A stretch of 64,000 nucleotides of DNA from JACPYM01 sp963699175 (GTDB lineage Bacteria; Acidobacteriota; Blastocatellia; RBC074): positions 3,162,001 to 3,226,000 of the forward strand of contig OY969418.1 of assembly GCA_963699175.1 (NCBI GenBank). Direction: 5' to 3'. The notes beneath the pieces are model-generated. The model did not search any database and had not been told where the DNA came from. It saw only the letters and a program-made list of their open reading frames with translations. Numbering within the stretch: position 1 is the first letter of the stretch; each line of letters starts with the position of its first letter. Positions 28,001 through 39,614 of the stretch are shown piece by piece. The translations under genes and the position numbers were made by a program.

Positions 28001-28355
28001 CTTTAGCGGCGACTTGAGCGCCATTCGCTGGCGGCGCGCGAATGAGAACTTGGCGCCAGGATTGGTCGAAGCATTCTCACTGCCTACGCTGGGCACAACC
28101 GGCAACTTGCCACGCAATGCCGGACGCGGGCCACGCACCCACACTCTGAATTTGCGTTTAGCGCGGGAGTTTCGGCTGGCCGAAAAACGCCGCCTGACGT
28201 GGCAACTCGAAGCGTTCAATCCATTCAATACGACCGTCTTCAGCTTCGGCGCAGAGTTCGTCAATTTCGTTCCGACCAGCTTGGGCAACTTTCTCGTGCC
28301 GCCACGAACAATCAAGCCACGCACGCTGCGGCTGGGATTGCGATTTGAGCTTTAA
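25083..28355 (+). CDS. TonB-dependent receptor with carboxypeptidase-regulatory N-terminal domain
   Basis: An outer-membrane transporter of the Oar-like type common in Acidobacteriota, expected to import large or complexed nutrients using TonB energy. A signal peptide (about residues 1-22) is followed by a carboxypeptidase-regulatory-like beta-sandwich (TFEGSVRDANGGAILAAQIM ... DGSYRLSSLPPGLYELRVEA). The plug domain has LTRAQVDELPVESRNVFDL, SGSFGLNGGSAFSNNLTIEG and VEEVQVITNQFSAEYGRASG. A long beta-barrel fills the rest, with periplasmic turns such as WRVRPALTVSFGLRWDNE. Length 1090 is normal for this class. No SusD-like partner or TonB gene is adjacent, so the ligand is unknown. Confidence 0.92.
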   Translation: MFRSLLHCICTLLLLTPVVSSHSFDDLDRVTFEGSVRDANGGAILAAQIMLKQLNTEQQRTVATKADGSYRLSSLPPGLYELRVEARGFQTVVYQNLSAAAGQTLRRDFQLKPAQVEEQVVIEASANETQVDTTRTVIGGTLTRAQVDELPVESRNVFDLIYLLPGIASPAFTDRDLAEGDRKDGFGRTPEESGSFGLNGGSAFSNNLTIEGLDNNDDRSGRERFVPTIDAVEEVQVITNQFSAEYGRASGGRVNLRLRSGANQWRGRGFYYFRDESLNANNFRRNADPERGFRLPFQNHNPGVSFGGPIKKDKLFFFGAYEYDDIYDRADIAALVPVASNAIFTLPKPNGANLGFEAVDRTGKKTTVNGGAAVGLYDERVTTPRVAHTVQLRNDFNLGERRNAFSVLTLTRNRDERGFPGERRTLDTVRATGRNSWALALGDNFTLSPRVTNLVRFQFSRLTPNDAPPSDLPVVLIDIDDPRDVIGDASDNALTRTGSLLAGSSNTGGVDRREVRWQVQDTLSYVRGSHTLRAGGDVQAIRSRYLDLSDVTGTFNFASVADFLANKPSRYQHRFNTTSELHNTYTGLFVQDDWRVRPALTVSFGLRWDNETILHDRNNFGPRLSLAWAPFASNKTVLRAGYGIFYNRAMLRTLDDYTLTSNALLVDTNNAATERLLTELKFPTVLAANDQRVTQLGVREAGFLRRVSSDFRIPVSYQAALGVEHEVRRGLKLELNYVFNRGIHLWREINANAARLPAGFRDFAAYLTSRDFDNRVDPQTGQRPITATGNADFVRFDLSATTSRAFTESGKTIVLFGLNNPSTSNNVGSLRSALAAIRPLRPQPALTQVEELHALGNSFYHGVSLELQQRLSFKNIGRGYLRASYTLSKLIDDGTLNTSSPLVVGDFQRERALSTLDARQRVALSGYYQFPAWLARLNLAGTLNLSSARPFNLSIGASGNDRNLDDVNTDRPSFSGDLSAIRWRRANENLAPGLVEAFSLPTLGTTGNLPRNAGRGPRTHTLNLRLAREFRLAEKRRLTWQLEAFNPFNTTVFSFGAEFVNFVPTSLGNFLVPPRTIKPRTLRLGLRFEL

Positions 28356-28417
28356 GCATGGATCGAAGATCACGGCGGGTGTCAGTTGAAGTTCGCGGGT
28401 AACCCGAACCTTCAGGC

Positions 28418-28498
28418 GACGGTGTATAGAGTACCGGCTTCAGTCGGAAGGACTCGGCAATCAACCTTCCGGCTGAAGCCGGTACTCTATACACCGTC
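28418..28498. repeat. 81-bp hairpin between convergent genes
   Basis: GACGGTGTATAGAGTACCGG with a further CTTCAGTCGGAAGG pairs almost perfectly with its complement ending ACACCGTC, around a short loop. The core GAGTACCGGCTTCAG also occurs in the type C repeat at 17452. It lies between the TonB receptor and the convergent Ig-like gene and could act as a bidirectional terminator, but it has no T tract and looks like another repeat family. I could not see a target duplication. Confidence 0.7.
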
Positions 28499-28563
28499 TG
28501 ATCAGGTAGCGAGTTATCTCCAAGTCAGCCAGCACAAGTCGCGAAGATCGGCATCCTCAATCC

Positions 28564-29844
28564 TTATCGCTTATCTTGTATGGCAAACTCTGGCGTATAG
28601 GTCGTCGTATCCGGCGCTCGTGTCTGGTCGCTAATGACATTTCGATAGACAAACTCCAACCGATAGGTGCCGACCGGTAAGCTTGCAGCGCCTTCGCCGG
28701 ACAGCTTGACGAGATAGCTCTGGTGCGCGCCAATCGTCACCGGAAGTGTAGGCGAAGCCAGTGGACACTCCGCGACATTTATCCAGCCGTTAGCCTCTTT
28801 GCGTTGCAGGTGCAAGACCGTGCACTGGGTTTTGTGATCGAAGGTCTGAATCGGCAAATCGGAGCCGTTGATGATGCTCACAACAAAGCTCTGCCCGACA
28901 AAGATCGGTTCGTGGTCAAGCAACATATTCACGGCTTGTCGCGTTGGCATGCTGTTTACACGAAAGGTTGATGAAATGGAGGTCAGCAATTCGGTCGCGG
29001 TAGTATTGCCGCTCCCGAAGCTGTAGTCGAAGACCAGCCGATAAACGCCCGGCGCTCTGCTTGCGTTGGAATTTTCGTCCAGCATCAACACGACGCGCGC
29101 AGTTTCGCCTGCGCCGATCGTGACCGGAAAAGATCTGCGTTTCAACAGGCATTCGCCAACGTCCTGCCATAAGTCACCGGCCTGCCGCTGTAATCTAACG
29201 ATGGTGCAATACGATTTCAGATCGAGGGCTGTAATCGCCTGTTGCGCGCCGTTGCTGATCAGCGCGATGATCGGCTCTTTGGGGTTGTAATTTTCCTTGT
29301 CCGCCTTGATTGTGACAGGATTGCGCGTAGGCATCGTGACGACTCCATCCAGCTTGGCGCGATAAGCAGGCAGCGGGCTGGCGGCTTCGGGAATGACATC
29401 GGCAGACAGGTACGCCAGCGCAATCTGCGGAATGTTCACAGGCGCAAAGGTCGGCACGGGTTCGAGCACAGCTTCCAGGTGGCCGAAGCGGCACTCTTTG
29501 TCGGCATCGCGGCGCACGTTCAACCCAAACGTGCCGCGCAGCATCAGCGCTTGAAACACCTTGCCGTCGGGCGTGATGAGTTGCGCCGAGCCATAGACGA
29601 GACCGAGGCTGTTGCCGTCAGTGATAAAGTTCAGGTCTTCGCAGTTCAACTGCGTGCCGTCGGGCAGCACCTGCGCCGTCTGATCGCAAGTCGGATTGGT
29701 GCGCAAAGTAAATGACAGGCGGTTGCGCAGGAGCGAGCCGCCCGCATCTTTGGAAAGAATCAGCGAGTTTTGCGCTTGCAGCGGGAACGGCCACGCCACG
29801 AGCCAGCAGAACGCGAGCAAGGCAAGCAAAAGATTGGTTCTCAT
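28564..29844 (-). CDS. Secreted protein with two Ig-like repeats, unknown function
   Basis: A 426-residue exported protein. The start at 29844 gives a clean signal peptide (MRTNLLLALLAFCWLVAWPF, cleavage after LQAQ) with GGAGACATT before the ATG; the frame extends further upstream without support. The C-terminal half holds two similar beta-sandwich repeats of about 100 residues. Each contains a cysteine phrase (KSYCTIVRLQRQ, KTQCTVLHLQRK), then VGECLLKRR or VAECPLAS, then FPVTIGAGET or LPVTIGAHQS, and ends in GVYRLVFDYS or GTYRLEFVYR. The paired cysteines suggest a disulfide per repeat. The N-terminal region has two cysteines (TCDQTAQ, LNCEDL). No enzyme motif seen. Confidence 0.75.
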   Translation of the reverse strand: MRTNLLLALLAFCWLVAWPFPLQAQNSLILSKDAGGSLLRNRLSFTLRTNPTCDQTAQVLPDGTQLNCEDLNFITDGNSLGLVYGSAQLITPDGKVFQALMLRGTFGLNVRRDADKECRFGHLEAVLEPVPTFAPVNIPQIALAYLSADVIPEAASPLPAYRAKLDGVVTMPTRNPVTIKADKENYNPKEPIIALISNGAQQAITALDLKSYCTIVRLQRQAGDLWQDVGECLLKRRSFPVTIGAGETARVVLMLDENSNASRAPGVYRLVFDYSFGSGNTTATELLTSISSTFRVNSMPTRQAVNMLLDHEPIFVGQSFVVSIINGSDLPIQTFDHKTQCTVLHLQRKEANGWINVAECPLASPTLPVTIGAHQSYLVKLSGEGAASLPVGTYRLEFVYRNVISDQTRAPDTTTYTPEFAIQDKR

Positions 29845-30016
29845 AATGTCTCCATAAAAACACTCCTCGTGGAGGAAACCGTAGCATGAATTCCAAACGA
29901 TCAGGCAAAGCGTGTGGAGGTCGGGAAAATGGGCTGGTTGAGATTCTACTCCGGCGGCAGTTTCAGGCAAGCGTTTTAATTAAGGACAACGCTTGAGCGC
30001 AGTGACGAGAGCAGCC

Positions 30017-32737
30017 TTATTGAACACCACGCTGTCGCATCAACTTCTGTAACTCCATCGCGGCGCGGGGGTCTTTGTCTTTCAAACTGCGGTACTGTGC
30101 CCTGGCTAATCGAGGCTGATTCGTTAGGAGGTACAACGTGCCAAGCTGAAAGTGATCCTCAATGCTGCCAGGGTTTTGTTTGAGCGCCTCGTTCAAGCTC
30201 TCAATCACACTTTTTTCCGCGCCCAGGTTGACCAGCGACACCGCGACGTAGGAGTGCGCCTGCCAATATTGCTCCCCACGACCGATTGCGCCAGCTACAA
30301 TAATTGCATTGTTAAAGGCTGCATTCGCTTCCAACCAGTTTGCCTGGTCAAAGTAGACCTGCCCTAAATCGAAGTAAGGCTCGAATCCTTTGTGAATGGC
30401 GAGTGAGTCAAGTAACGCCGTGCGCGCTTTGTCGTAGCGCTTCAATCGGTAATAAGCATAGCCGAGTTGGTGATGAGCTTCAGCCAGTTTGGGGTTATAG
30501 GTAATCGCGTGTTGGTAAAGAGCAATTGCCTCTTCGTATTTTCCCTTTTTCAATGACTCCGTGCCTTGCTCGTAAAGCTGTTGGGCTTCCGCGAACTTCC
30601 AACTTTGGGTCGAGTCCTGTTTGGCTTCTTGTGTCCTTTCAATGCGGGCAATGTTGTCCACCAGCCGCCGCTCATCCGCACTACCCGCCTTCCAAAAAGC
30701 GCCGAAAAAGAAAGCGAGCAACAGACAAACCGCGAGCGGCGCAAACCGATTGCGCTTGGCCACCGCTTCGCAATCCTTCTCAGCCTGCGCCAACGCCGTC
30801 TGCGCGGCGAGCAGCGGGGCGTGCAATGCCCGCTGGCTCTCTTTGATTTCGTCTTTCAGACGGTTCAGATAGAAAGCGCCGCTGCGCAAATCGTGTTCAA
30901 GCTGCACGCGCGTCTCATCCAATTTCCTTTCCAGCTTGACGCGCAAGTGTGGCGGGATTGTTTGCGGATCGAAAGCGAATTCATGTTCGAGTTCGTTCCG
31001 CCAATTCAGCAATATCTGCGCCAGCCCCGCCCCCACGAGCGGCGCTTTTCTCAAGCGCGCGGAGGTCAGGTCGGCAGCCGTTCTGATGCCCTCTAAGCGC
31101 AAGTTCTCGTAGAACGCCGGAGCGAAGTTTTTCAAAACAGTCTTGTCCAGTGCGAATTGGGCCAGAAACCGTTCGAGTTGCGCGGCCCTGGTCTGCTCTT
31201 CCAGTCGCTTGAGCTGCTGGGTGCGTTTGAATGAGAGTGACTCGTAGGCCACTTTCCGCGACTCCAGTTCCTTGAGCCGGGCGTGAAAACGTTCTTCGCT
31301 GGCCTCGTTTTTCCAGCGTTCAGCCAGTTGTCTGAGTTTCGCTTCAGCCTGTTGTTTAGCCTGCTCGAACCGTTGTGTGAGCGGATCGTCAGTCGCTCCT
31401 AGCGGCCTCTGCCAAAGCGTTTGCACACCGGCATCGAGTTCCGTCCCGGTCAGCCGCCGTATGATAAAACCGGCCGCAAATAGCAGTAAGAGCGCGAAGG
31501 GGAAGCCCACCCACAGCCCAATCGCAAAGCCGCTGACCAGGCTCATCAGAATAGCCAGGTAGAAGCTGTTCTGTTTTCTCCGCGCGGTGGCTTCCGCCTC
31601 GGCAGACGGCGCGAGCGCCAACGCCTGGCTGCTCGGCAACGGCGGCACGTAAGGCGGCGCGACGTTCTCAATCTCACGCCAGACTTCATCCAACCGGAGA
31701 TAGCCAGGCTGCCCGCGTTTGCCATTCAACGCAAAATTGAAGAGTCGAACCCGTGCGCGCGTCTCGATCTCGCACCAGGGACAAGCCGCCAGTTCTTGCC
31801 AATAGCGATGGCCACTGTGCAGCGCGCACTGCTTGAGCGATTTGGCCAGCCTTTCCAGCGGCGCAATCCATTCGCGCGGACGCGGGCGCGCCACTGCCTC
31901 TGCCGACAAGAAGGCCGCGCGAAACAATTCGACCAAAGGCTCCGAGACGGCTTCGAGCCTGAGCGCGCCGGGCGGCGGCTGCATCTCGCGCGCAGCCGCG
32001 TCCGCGCCATAAGCAAAGCGCCGCTCGCGAATCGCGCGCTCCAACGTCAATTCGCCCGCGCCGCTGAATTTGCCTGAAAATGGATGTCGCCCCAGAAAGA
32101 GCAGTTGAAAGATGACTATGCCCAAGCCAAACCAATCGTGCTCCGGCCGCCGATCAATCGCGCGGAAGATTACGCCCTGCAATTCGGGCGGCGTATATTC
32201 GGGGAAGCCGCCCGCGCAACGATAAGTTTTGCCCTCTGCCGTCACTTGAAAGCTATCGCAATCGAGCAAATGGACCGTTGCCTGGCGCGTCACCAAAATG
32301 TTTTTGGGATTCACGTCGCCGATGACAAAGCCTTGTTCGTGCACAGTGGCAACGGCCCGCGCGATGTTGGCGGCGACGTAGAGCAAAAAAGCCCACGAAG
32401 CTTCGGGAAATTTCTGCAAGCGGCTCTTCGGGCTGTGCAGCGTGTGAACTTCGGCAGCCTGGCTGAGCCTGCGCATCAGGAAGCCGCAAACTTCGGCAGC
32501 GGGTGTGGCGCGCAAGACATCTATTGGCCAAGCGGCGATTTTGAACAAGCGCTCATTGCCGAGGCGCGCCAGCACTTGCAGCTTCTCGGCCTTCTCTGCG
32601 GCGAGCGGTTCGTGATAGAGCTTGGCCACCAACTCCGGTTGGCCGCGCAACTCATACACCTCGCCTTCGCCGCCGCTGCCGAGTTTTGCGCCAAGCGTGA
32701 TTTTAGCCGCTTGTGATGTGTAGAAGGTTTGCGACAT
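30017..32737 (-). CDS. Atypical Ser/Thr kinase with zinc finger, HhH and TPR (TerY-associated type)
   Basis: A 906-residue protein. The kinase domain (about 12-300) has the Gly loop LGSGGEGEVYEL and VAKLYH for the Lys, but the catalytic loop reads IGDVNPKNILV in place of HRDLKPxN and the metal loop is DCDSF in place of DFG. The key Asp, Asn and Asp remain, so activity is plausible. Next comes a CALHSGHRYW...CPWC zinc-finger motif near residue 317, two TM segments (about 392-429), a coiled coil, a helix-hairpin-helix motif near 547-577 (APLVGAGLAQILLNW), another TM (about 661-682) and TPRs to the end. This architecture is known from TerY-linked kinases. The VWA gene immediately upstream supports it. 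The PP2C phosphatase usually found in that triad is absent. Confidence 0.82.
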   Translation of the reverse strand: MSQTFYTSQAAKITLGAKLGSGGEGEVYELRGQPELVAKLYHEPLAAEKAEKLQVLARLGNERLFKIAAWPIDVLRATPAAEVCGFLMRRLSQAAEVHTLHSPKSRLQKFPEASWAFLLYVAANIARAVATVHEQGFVIGDVNPKNILVTRQATVHLLDCDSFQVTAEGKTYRCAGGFPEYTPPELQGVIFRAIDRRPEHDWFGLGIVIFQLLFLGRHPFSGKFSGAGELTLERAIRERRFAYGADAAAREMQPPPGALRLEAVSEPLVELFRAAFLSAEAVARPRPREWIAPLERLAKSLKQCALHSGHRYWQELAACPWCEIETRARVRLFNFALNGKRGQPGYLRLDEVWREIENVAPPYVPPLPSSQALALAPSAEAEATARRKQNSFYLAILMSLVSGFAIGLWVGFPFALLLLFAAGFIIRRLTGTELDAGVQTLWQRPLGATDDPLTQRFEQAKQQAEAKLRQLAERWKNEASEERFHARLKELESRKVAYESLSFKRTQQLKRLEEQTRAAQLERFLAQFALDKTVLKNFAPAFYENLRLEGIRTAADLTSARLRKAPLVGAGLAQILLNWRNELEHEFAFDPQTIPPHLRVKLERKLDETRVQLEHDLRSGAFYLNRLKDEIKESQRALHAPLLAAQTALAQAEKDCEAVAKRNRFAPLAVCLLLAFFFGAFWKAGSADERRLVDNIARIERTQEAKQDSTQSWKFAEAQQLYEQGTESLKKGKYEEAIALYQHAITYNPKLAEAHHQLGYAYYRLKRYDKARTALLDSLAIHKGFEPYFDLGQVYFDQANWLEANAAFNNAIIVAGAIGRGEQYWQAHSYVAVSLVNLGAEKSVIESLNEALKQNPGSIEDHFQLGTLYLLTNQPRLARAQYRSLKDKDPRAAMELQKLMRQRGVQ

Positions 32738-32749
32738 AGGGCAGCAGCA

Positions 32750-33508
32750 TTACAAAGAGGCCCACCCATCCGGCAACGCCGGATTCGGCAACTCGATTTC
32801 ATCGCCAGGACTGGAGCGCGAAACGGCGCTGAGCGAAGCCGACAGCCAGCGAAACATTTCGCGGAATTGCAAACCGTTGAGTCGCAGTGGCTGGCGCAGC
32901 GAGATTTGCCGCAAGATGTCGAACTTCGCGCCTTCGACACCGATGGCAAAAAAGGCGAAGGCTTTTGACTGTTCGCCCGCGCGCACCAACTGCGCCGCGC
33001 GTTGCCAATCGTCGGTCGGCTCGCCATCGGTCAGCAGAAAAACCCACGGGCGGTAATACGAAATGCCGTGCTGTTTGTAAGCGGCCTTGCGCGCGCCGAT
33101 CAACTCGACGGCCTTTTCAATCGCGGCGCCCAACGGCGTGTCGCCCTCGGCGTTGAGTCGTGGCGGGCGAAACAGATCGGGGCTTTGGAAATCGCTGCGC
33201 AGCTTGACCGGGCCAAAAGTGATCACCGCGACCTCTATGCGTTTGACGGCCAAGTCATCCGCCAGCAATTCGCGTTGGAACGCCAGCAGCCCGGCGTTGA
33301 GTTCATCAATCGGCTTGAGCGAACGTGCGGCCAGCGAATCTTGCAACAGTTGCTGCACAGGCGAGAGCGCCTGCACGACCTGGCGCTCGTCGTTCATCGA
33401 ACCCGAGGTATCGAGCAGTAGCACGCAGGGGCAGCGCGGTTCGGGATTGTCTACAAATTCCGGCTCAGGAAAGGGGACTTGCTCCAAAAGTTCTGGCAGA
33501 TTCGACAT
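32750..33508 (-). CDS. TerY-like VWA-domain protein
   Basis: A 252-residue von Willebrand factor A protein of the TerY type. The metal-ion-dependent adhesion site is complete: DTSGSM, the Thr in GDTPLGAAI, and LTDGEPTD. The N-terminus is a short proline-rich leader. GGAGG lies before the ATG at 33508. Its stop is 12 bases before the start of the kinase gene on the same strand, so the two are almost certainly cotranscribed. By analogy with TerY-P systems it probably scaffolds or regulates the kinase in a stress or metal-linked response; the stimulus cannot be read from sequence. Confidence 0.87.
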   Translation of the reverse strand: MSNLPELLEQVPFPEPEFVDNPEPRCPCVLLLDTSGSMNDERQVVQALSPVQQLLQDSLAARSLKPIDELNAGLLAFQRELLADDLAVKRIEVAVITFGPVKLRSDFQSPDLFRPPRLNAEGDTPLGAAIEKAVELIGARKAAYKQHGISYYRPWVFLLTDGEPTDDWQRAAQLVRAGEQSKAFAFFAIGVEGAKFDILRQISLRQPLRLNGLQFREMFRWLSASLSAVSRSSPGDEIELPNPALPDGWASL

Positions 33509-33677
33509 CGTCGCGGCCTCCTTACCAACTGTCGGCGGCTTTAGGCAAAATTGCTGCGCTGTTTTTTCTCACTCTGACATGCGCCGCAAAATTTGAAATT
33601 TGGGACACAAGATTGCACAATCACCCGGCACAATCATCAACGTCGTAGCACCAATTTCACACCCGGAGACTAACACT
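33509..33677. promoter_or_regulatory. Divergent promoter region
   Basis: The only space between the VWA-kinase pair (minus) and the isomerase-like gene (plus), so promoters for both must lie here or overlap the genes. I cannot assign -35/-10 boxes with confidence. Confidence 0.4.
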
Positions 33678-34586
33678 ATGCTAAATCGCAGATCATTTCT
33701 GCAACTCGGCGCGAGCGCTGCCGCTGTGCTGCCAACCTTCAACCTGAAGGGCGCCTTTATCGGCTCGGCATTGTCGCAGCAAAACCGGCCTCGACTCAAC
33801 CGTCTGAAACTTTCAGTCACGTGGGGGATGATGAATCGCTTGCCCATCCCCGACGCGCTGGCGAAGCTCAACGACCTGGGCTACGACGCCTACGAGATGT
33901 TCAACTGGCGCGACCCGAAGGTGCTGGATACTTTTCTGGCTGAAGCGCCCAAATATCCAAACCTGGCTTGCGCCTGCATCGTGGCCAACAAAGGCGTGAC
34001 TGCGCAGGATTGCGGCCTGGTCAATCCGAAAGAGCGCGACCAGTTTCTGAAAGAGATGGAGTCTGCCATCGAGATTGCCAAGAAATTCAAATCCACCCGC
34101 TTGGTCACGCTCACCGGCAACGATGTGCCCGGCATGTCGCGCGAAGCGATGATGGAAAGCGCCATCGCCGGTATGAAAGCCATCGCACCCACGCTGGAAA
34201 AGAACGGCATCACGGCGGTCATCGAAGTGCTCAACACCTACGTCAATCATCCGGGCTACTACCTCTACTTAGTGCGCGACGCGGCCAAGCTGGTTGACGC
34301 GGTCGGCAGCCCGAATGTCAAAATTCTCTTCGACATCTATCATGTACAGATTATGGAAGGGAATCTGATCCCGCTCATCCGCCAAAACATTCAACGCATC
34401 GGCCACTTCCACATCGGCGACCACCCGGGCCGCCATCAGCCGGGCAGCGGTGAGATCAATTACCGCAATGTGTTCAAGGCAATTTACGACCTTAACTTCG
34501 ATGGCTACGCGGCGCTTGAGTACGGGCCAACGATTCCGTTGTATTTGGATTTGATCAACGAGCGGAATTTGACGATTTTTCAATAA
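33678..34586 (+). CDS. Tat-exported sugar isomerase/epimerase-like TIM-barrel protein
   Basis: A 302-residue protein related to hydroxypyruvate isomerase and other xylose-isomerase-like TIM barrels. The start at 33678 (GGAGAC upstream) gives a twin-arginine signal MLNRRSFLQLGASAAAVLP, so it is probably exported folded. Metal and catalytic residues typical of the family can be seen: AVIEVLNTYVNHPGYYL (Glu), VKILFDIYHVQIMEG (Asp and His), IGHFHIGDHPGRHQPG (His) and AALEYGPT (Glu). The reaction is likely an aldose-ketose type isomerisation, substrate unknown. It stands alone. Confidence 0.85.
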   Translation: MLNRRSFLQLGASAAAVLPTFNLKGAFIGSALSQQNRPRLNRLKLSVTWGMMNRLPIPDALAKLNDLGYDAYEMFNWRDPKVLDTFLAEAPKYPNLACACIVANKGVTAQDCGLVNPKERDQFLKEMESAIEIAKKFKSTRLVTLTGNDVPGMSREAMMESAIAGMKAIAPTLEKNGITAVIEVLNTYVNHPGYYLYLVRDAAKLVDAVGSPNVKILFDIYHVQIMEGNLIPLIRQNIQRIGHFHIGDHPGRHQPGSGEINYRNVFKAIYDLNFDGYAALEYGPTIPLYLDLINERNLTIFQ

Positions 34587-34663
34587 GCGTTGAGCGATGA
34601 GGAATGGTTGGCTGCATCGTCTTCTCTCAACATTTTTGCCAAGCTATCGTACGCGTCATGGCT

Positions 34664-35257
34664 TCAAGCAAAACTGATGCGCTGATAGATTTCACTCAGT
34701 GACAGCGTGAGGTTGAGTGATTCCAATGCCACTGTTGCGTCCAATCTGTGGTACTCAGAGCGCAGCCATTTGCCACCCTCTTGCCGGACGTGCTGAATAA
34801 CATGCGGACGATCTTGCGCAATTAGCAGATACTCGCAAAAGCTAGGAATGGATTGATAAGCAGAAAACTTTTTGCCGAGATCGTAGGCGGCTGTCGAGTC
34901 AGACAGCACTTCAATAATCAAGACAGGATTGAGCAACATCTGCTGTCCTTGTAGCTCTTCGATGATTGGTTCACCGCAAACGACAGTGACATCGGGATAA
35001 TGATAAGGCAGTGCAGTGGGAACCTTGATCCGTGCATCACTGGTCAGCGGACGGCAGGGCGTGCCTTCCAGCTTATTACCAAGCGCACGAATGACATTTG
35101 CGGCAATCGTGTTGTGTTCGATGGTACCACCTGCCATCGCATAAACTTCGCCGACGCCACGCACCATCCCTTCAAAGAATTCATACTTCTCTTCCGAATT
35201 CTTATCCAGTTCAAGGTATTCTTCCAAGGTATAAAGTTGTTTCGGCAAGGCAGTCAT
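34664..35257 (-). CDS. Uma2-family (DUF820) putative endonuclease
   Basis: A 197-residue protein of the Uma2 family with the PD-(D/E)XK nuclease fold. The expected motif is visible as YHYPDVTVVCGEP followed by PVLIIEVLSDSTAAYDLGKK, giving Asp, Glu and Lys. AAGGAG lies upstream of TTG-ATG; I used the ATG at 35257. These genes are abundant in Acidobacteriota, Cyanobacteria and others, with no proven role. It is the last gene in a long minus-strand series after the MetH gene. Confidence 0.87.
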   Translation of the reverse strand: MTALPKQLYTLEEYLELDKNSEEKYEFFEGMVRGVGEVYAMAGGTIEHNTIAANVIRALGNKLEGTPCRPLTSDARIKVPTALPYHYPDVTVVCGEPIIEELQGQQMLLNPVLIIEVLSDSTAAYDLGKKFSAYQSIPSFCEYLLIAQDRPHVIQHVRQEGGKWLRSEYHRLDATVALESLNLTLSLSEIYQRISFA

Positions 35258-35305
35258 CAACTTGGCTCCTTTCGCTCAATACGCTGTCATTTTAGCCAAA
35301 TCCAT

Positions 35306-39010
<3,705 letters not shown>

Positions 39011-39067
39011 TACGTTGTGCCTTTCAAAACATCTGCCTTGGCGCGAAGCTTCTCGTCGCGCTTTTCC

Positions 39068-39358
39068 TCATTCCCCAGCCTGTTGTTTCAACAACCGGAT
39101 TATATCGCCAGCACCGGACAATTCCACCTGCAACTCTTCCGCCGTGTATTGCCAGGCCGAAACTTTGAAGCGCGCCAGTGCGGCAATGAACTCTGCGCGC
39201 GTCAGCCCTGCGACTTCGGCGGCTTTTCCTTGTGACAACTCGCCGAGTTCGTACCACTTCACGGCTGCCGCGAGGCGCATCTCTTTAACAAAATCGGCGG
39301 GCGCTTTGCGCAATGCGGCAAAGGCAGTTTCGGGTAGTTCAATTGAGACGGTTTGCAT
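39068..39358 (-). CDS. UPF0175-family small protein (antitoxin-like)
   Basis: A 96-residue helical protein with the UPF0175 pattern: an N-terminal strand QTVSIELPE, then FVKEMRLAAAVKWYELGELS, then GKAAEVAGLTRAEFIAALARF, a helix-turn-helix-like part. Members usually accompany small toxin-like genes and are treated as antitoxins, although no PIN-type partner is adjacent here. GGAG precedes GTG-ATG; I used the ATG at 39358. It follows the kinase stub by 13 bases. Confidence 0.8.
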   Translation of the reverse strand: MQTVSIELPETAFAALRKAPADFVKEMRLAAAVKWYELGELSQGKAAEVAGLTRAEFIAALARFKVSAWQYTAEELQVELSGAGDIIRLLKQQAGE

Positions 39359-39371
39359 CACAACTCCTTAA

Positions 39372-39605
39372 TTACAACTCGAAAGCTTTGCGCAAGTATT
39401 CGGCTTGACTGCGAACTTGTCCGGCCGACCAGTCAGGATTCTTCTCACGCAATGCTTGCTCAGTGAAGCGCGACTGCTTGATGACGACCGTGCCGTTGAG
39501 GTTGAGATCGTGGGCTTGATAGATCACGCCCATCCCGCCTTTGTCGCTCAAGACGCACAGGATTTGGTAGCGCTGGTTAGGGATTTCGCTTTCGTTCAAA
39601 TTCAT
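39372..39605 (-). pseudogene. Truncated Ser/Thr kinase N-lobe stub
   Basis: Seventy-seven residues that match only the beginning of a bacterial Ser/Thr kinase: RYQILCVLSDKGGMGVIYQA (Gly loop) and NGTVVIKQSRF (the ATP-contacting Lys), ending with AEYLRKAFEL where kinases continue into helix C and the catalytic lobe. Without HRD or DFG it cannot phosphorylate. It lies 9 bases after the Uma2 stop and 13 before UPF0175, in a tight minus-strand series, so it is still expressed if that is an operon. Either a kinase remnant or a retained small ATP-binding or decoy module. Confidence 0.65.
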
Positions 39606-39614
39606 TGCAGCCCT

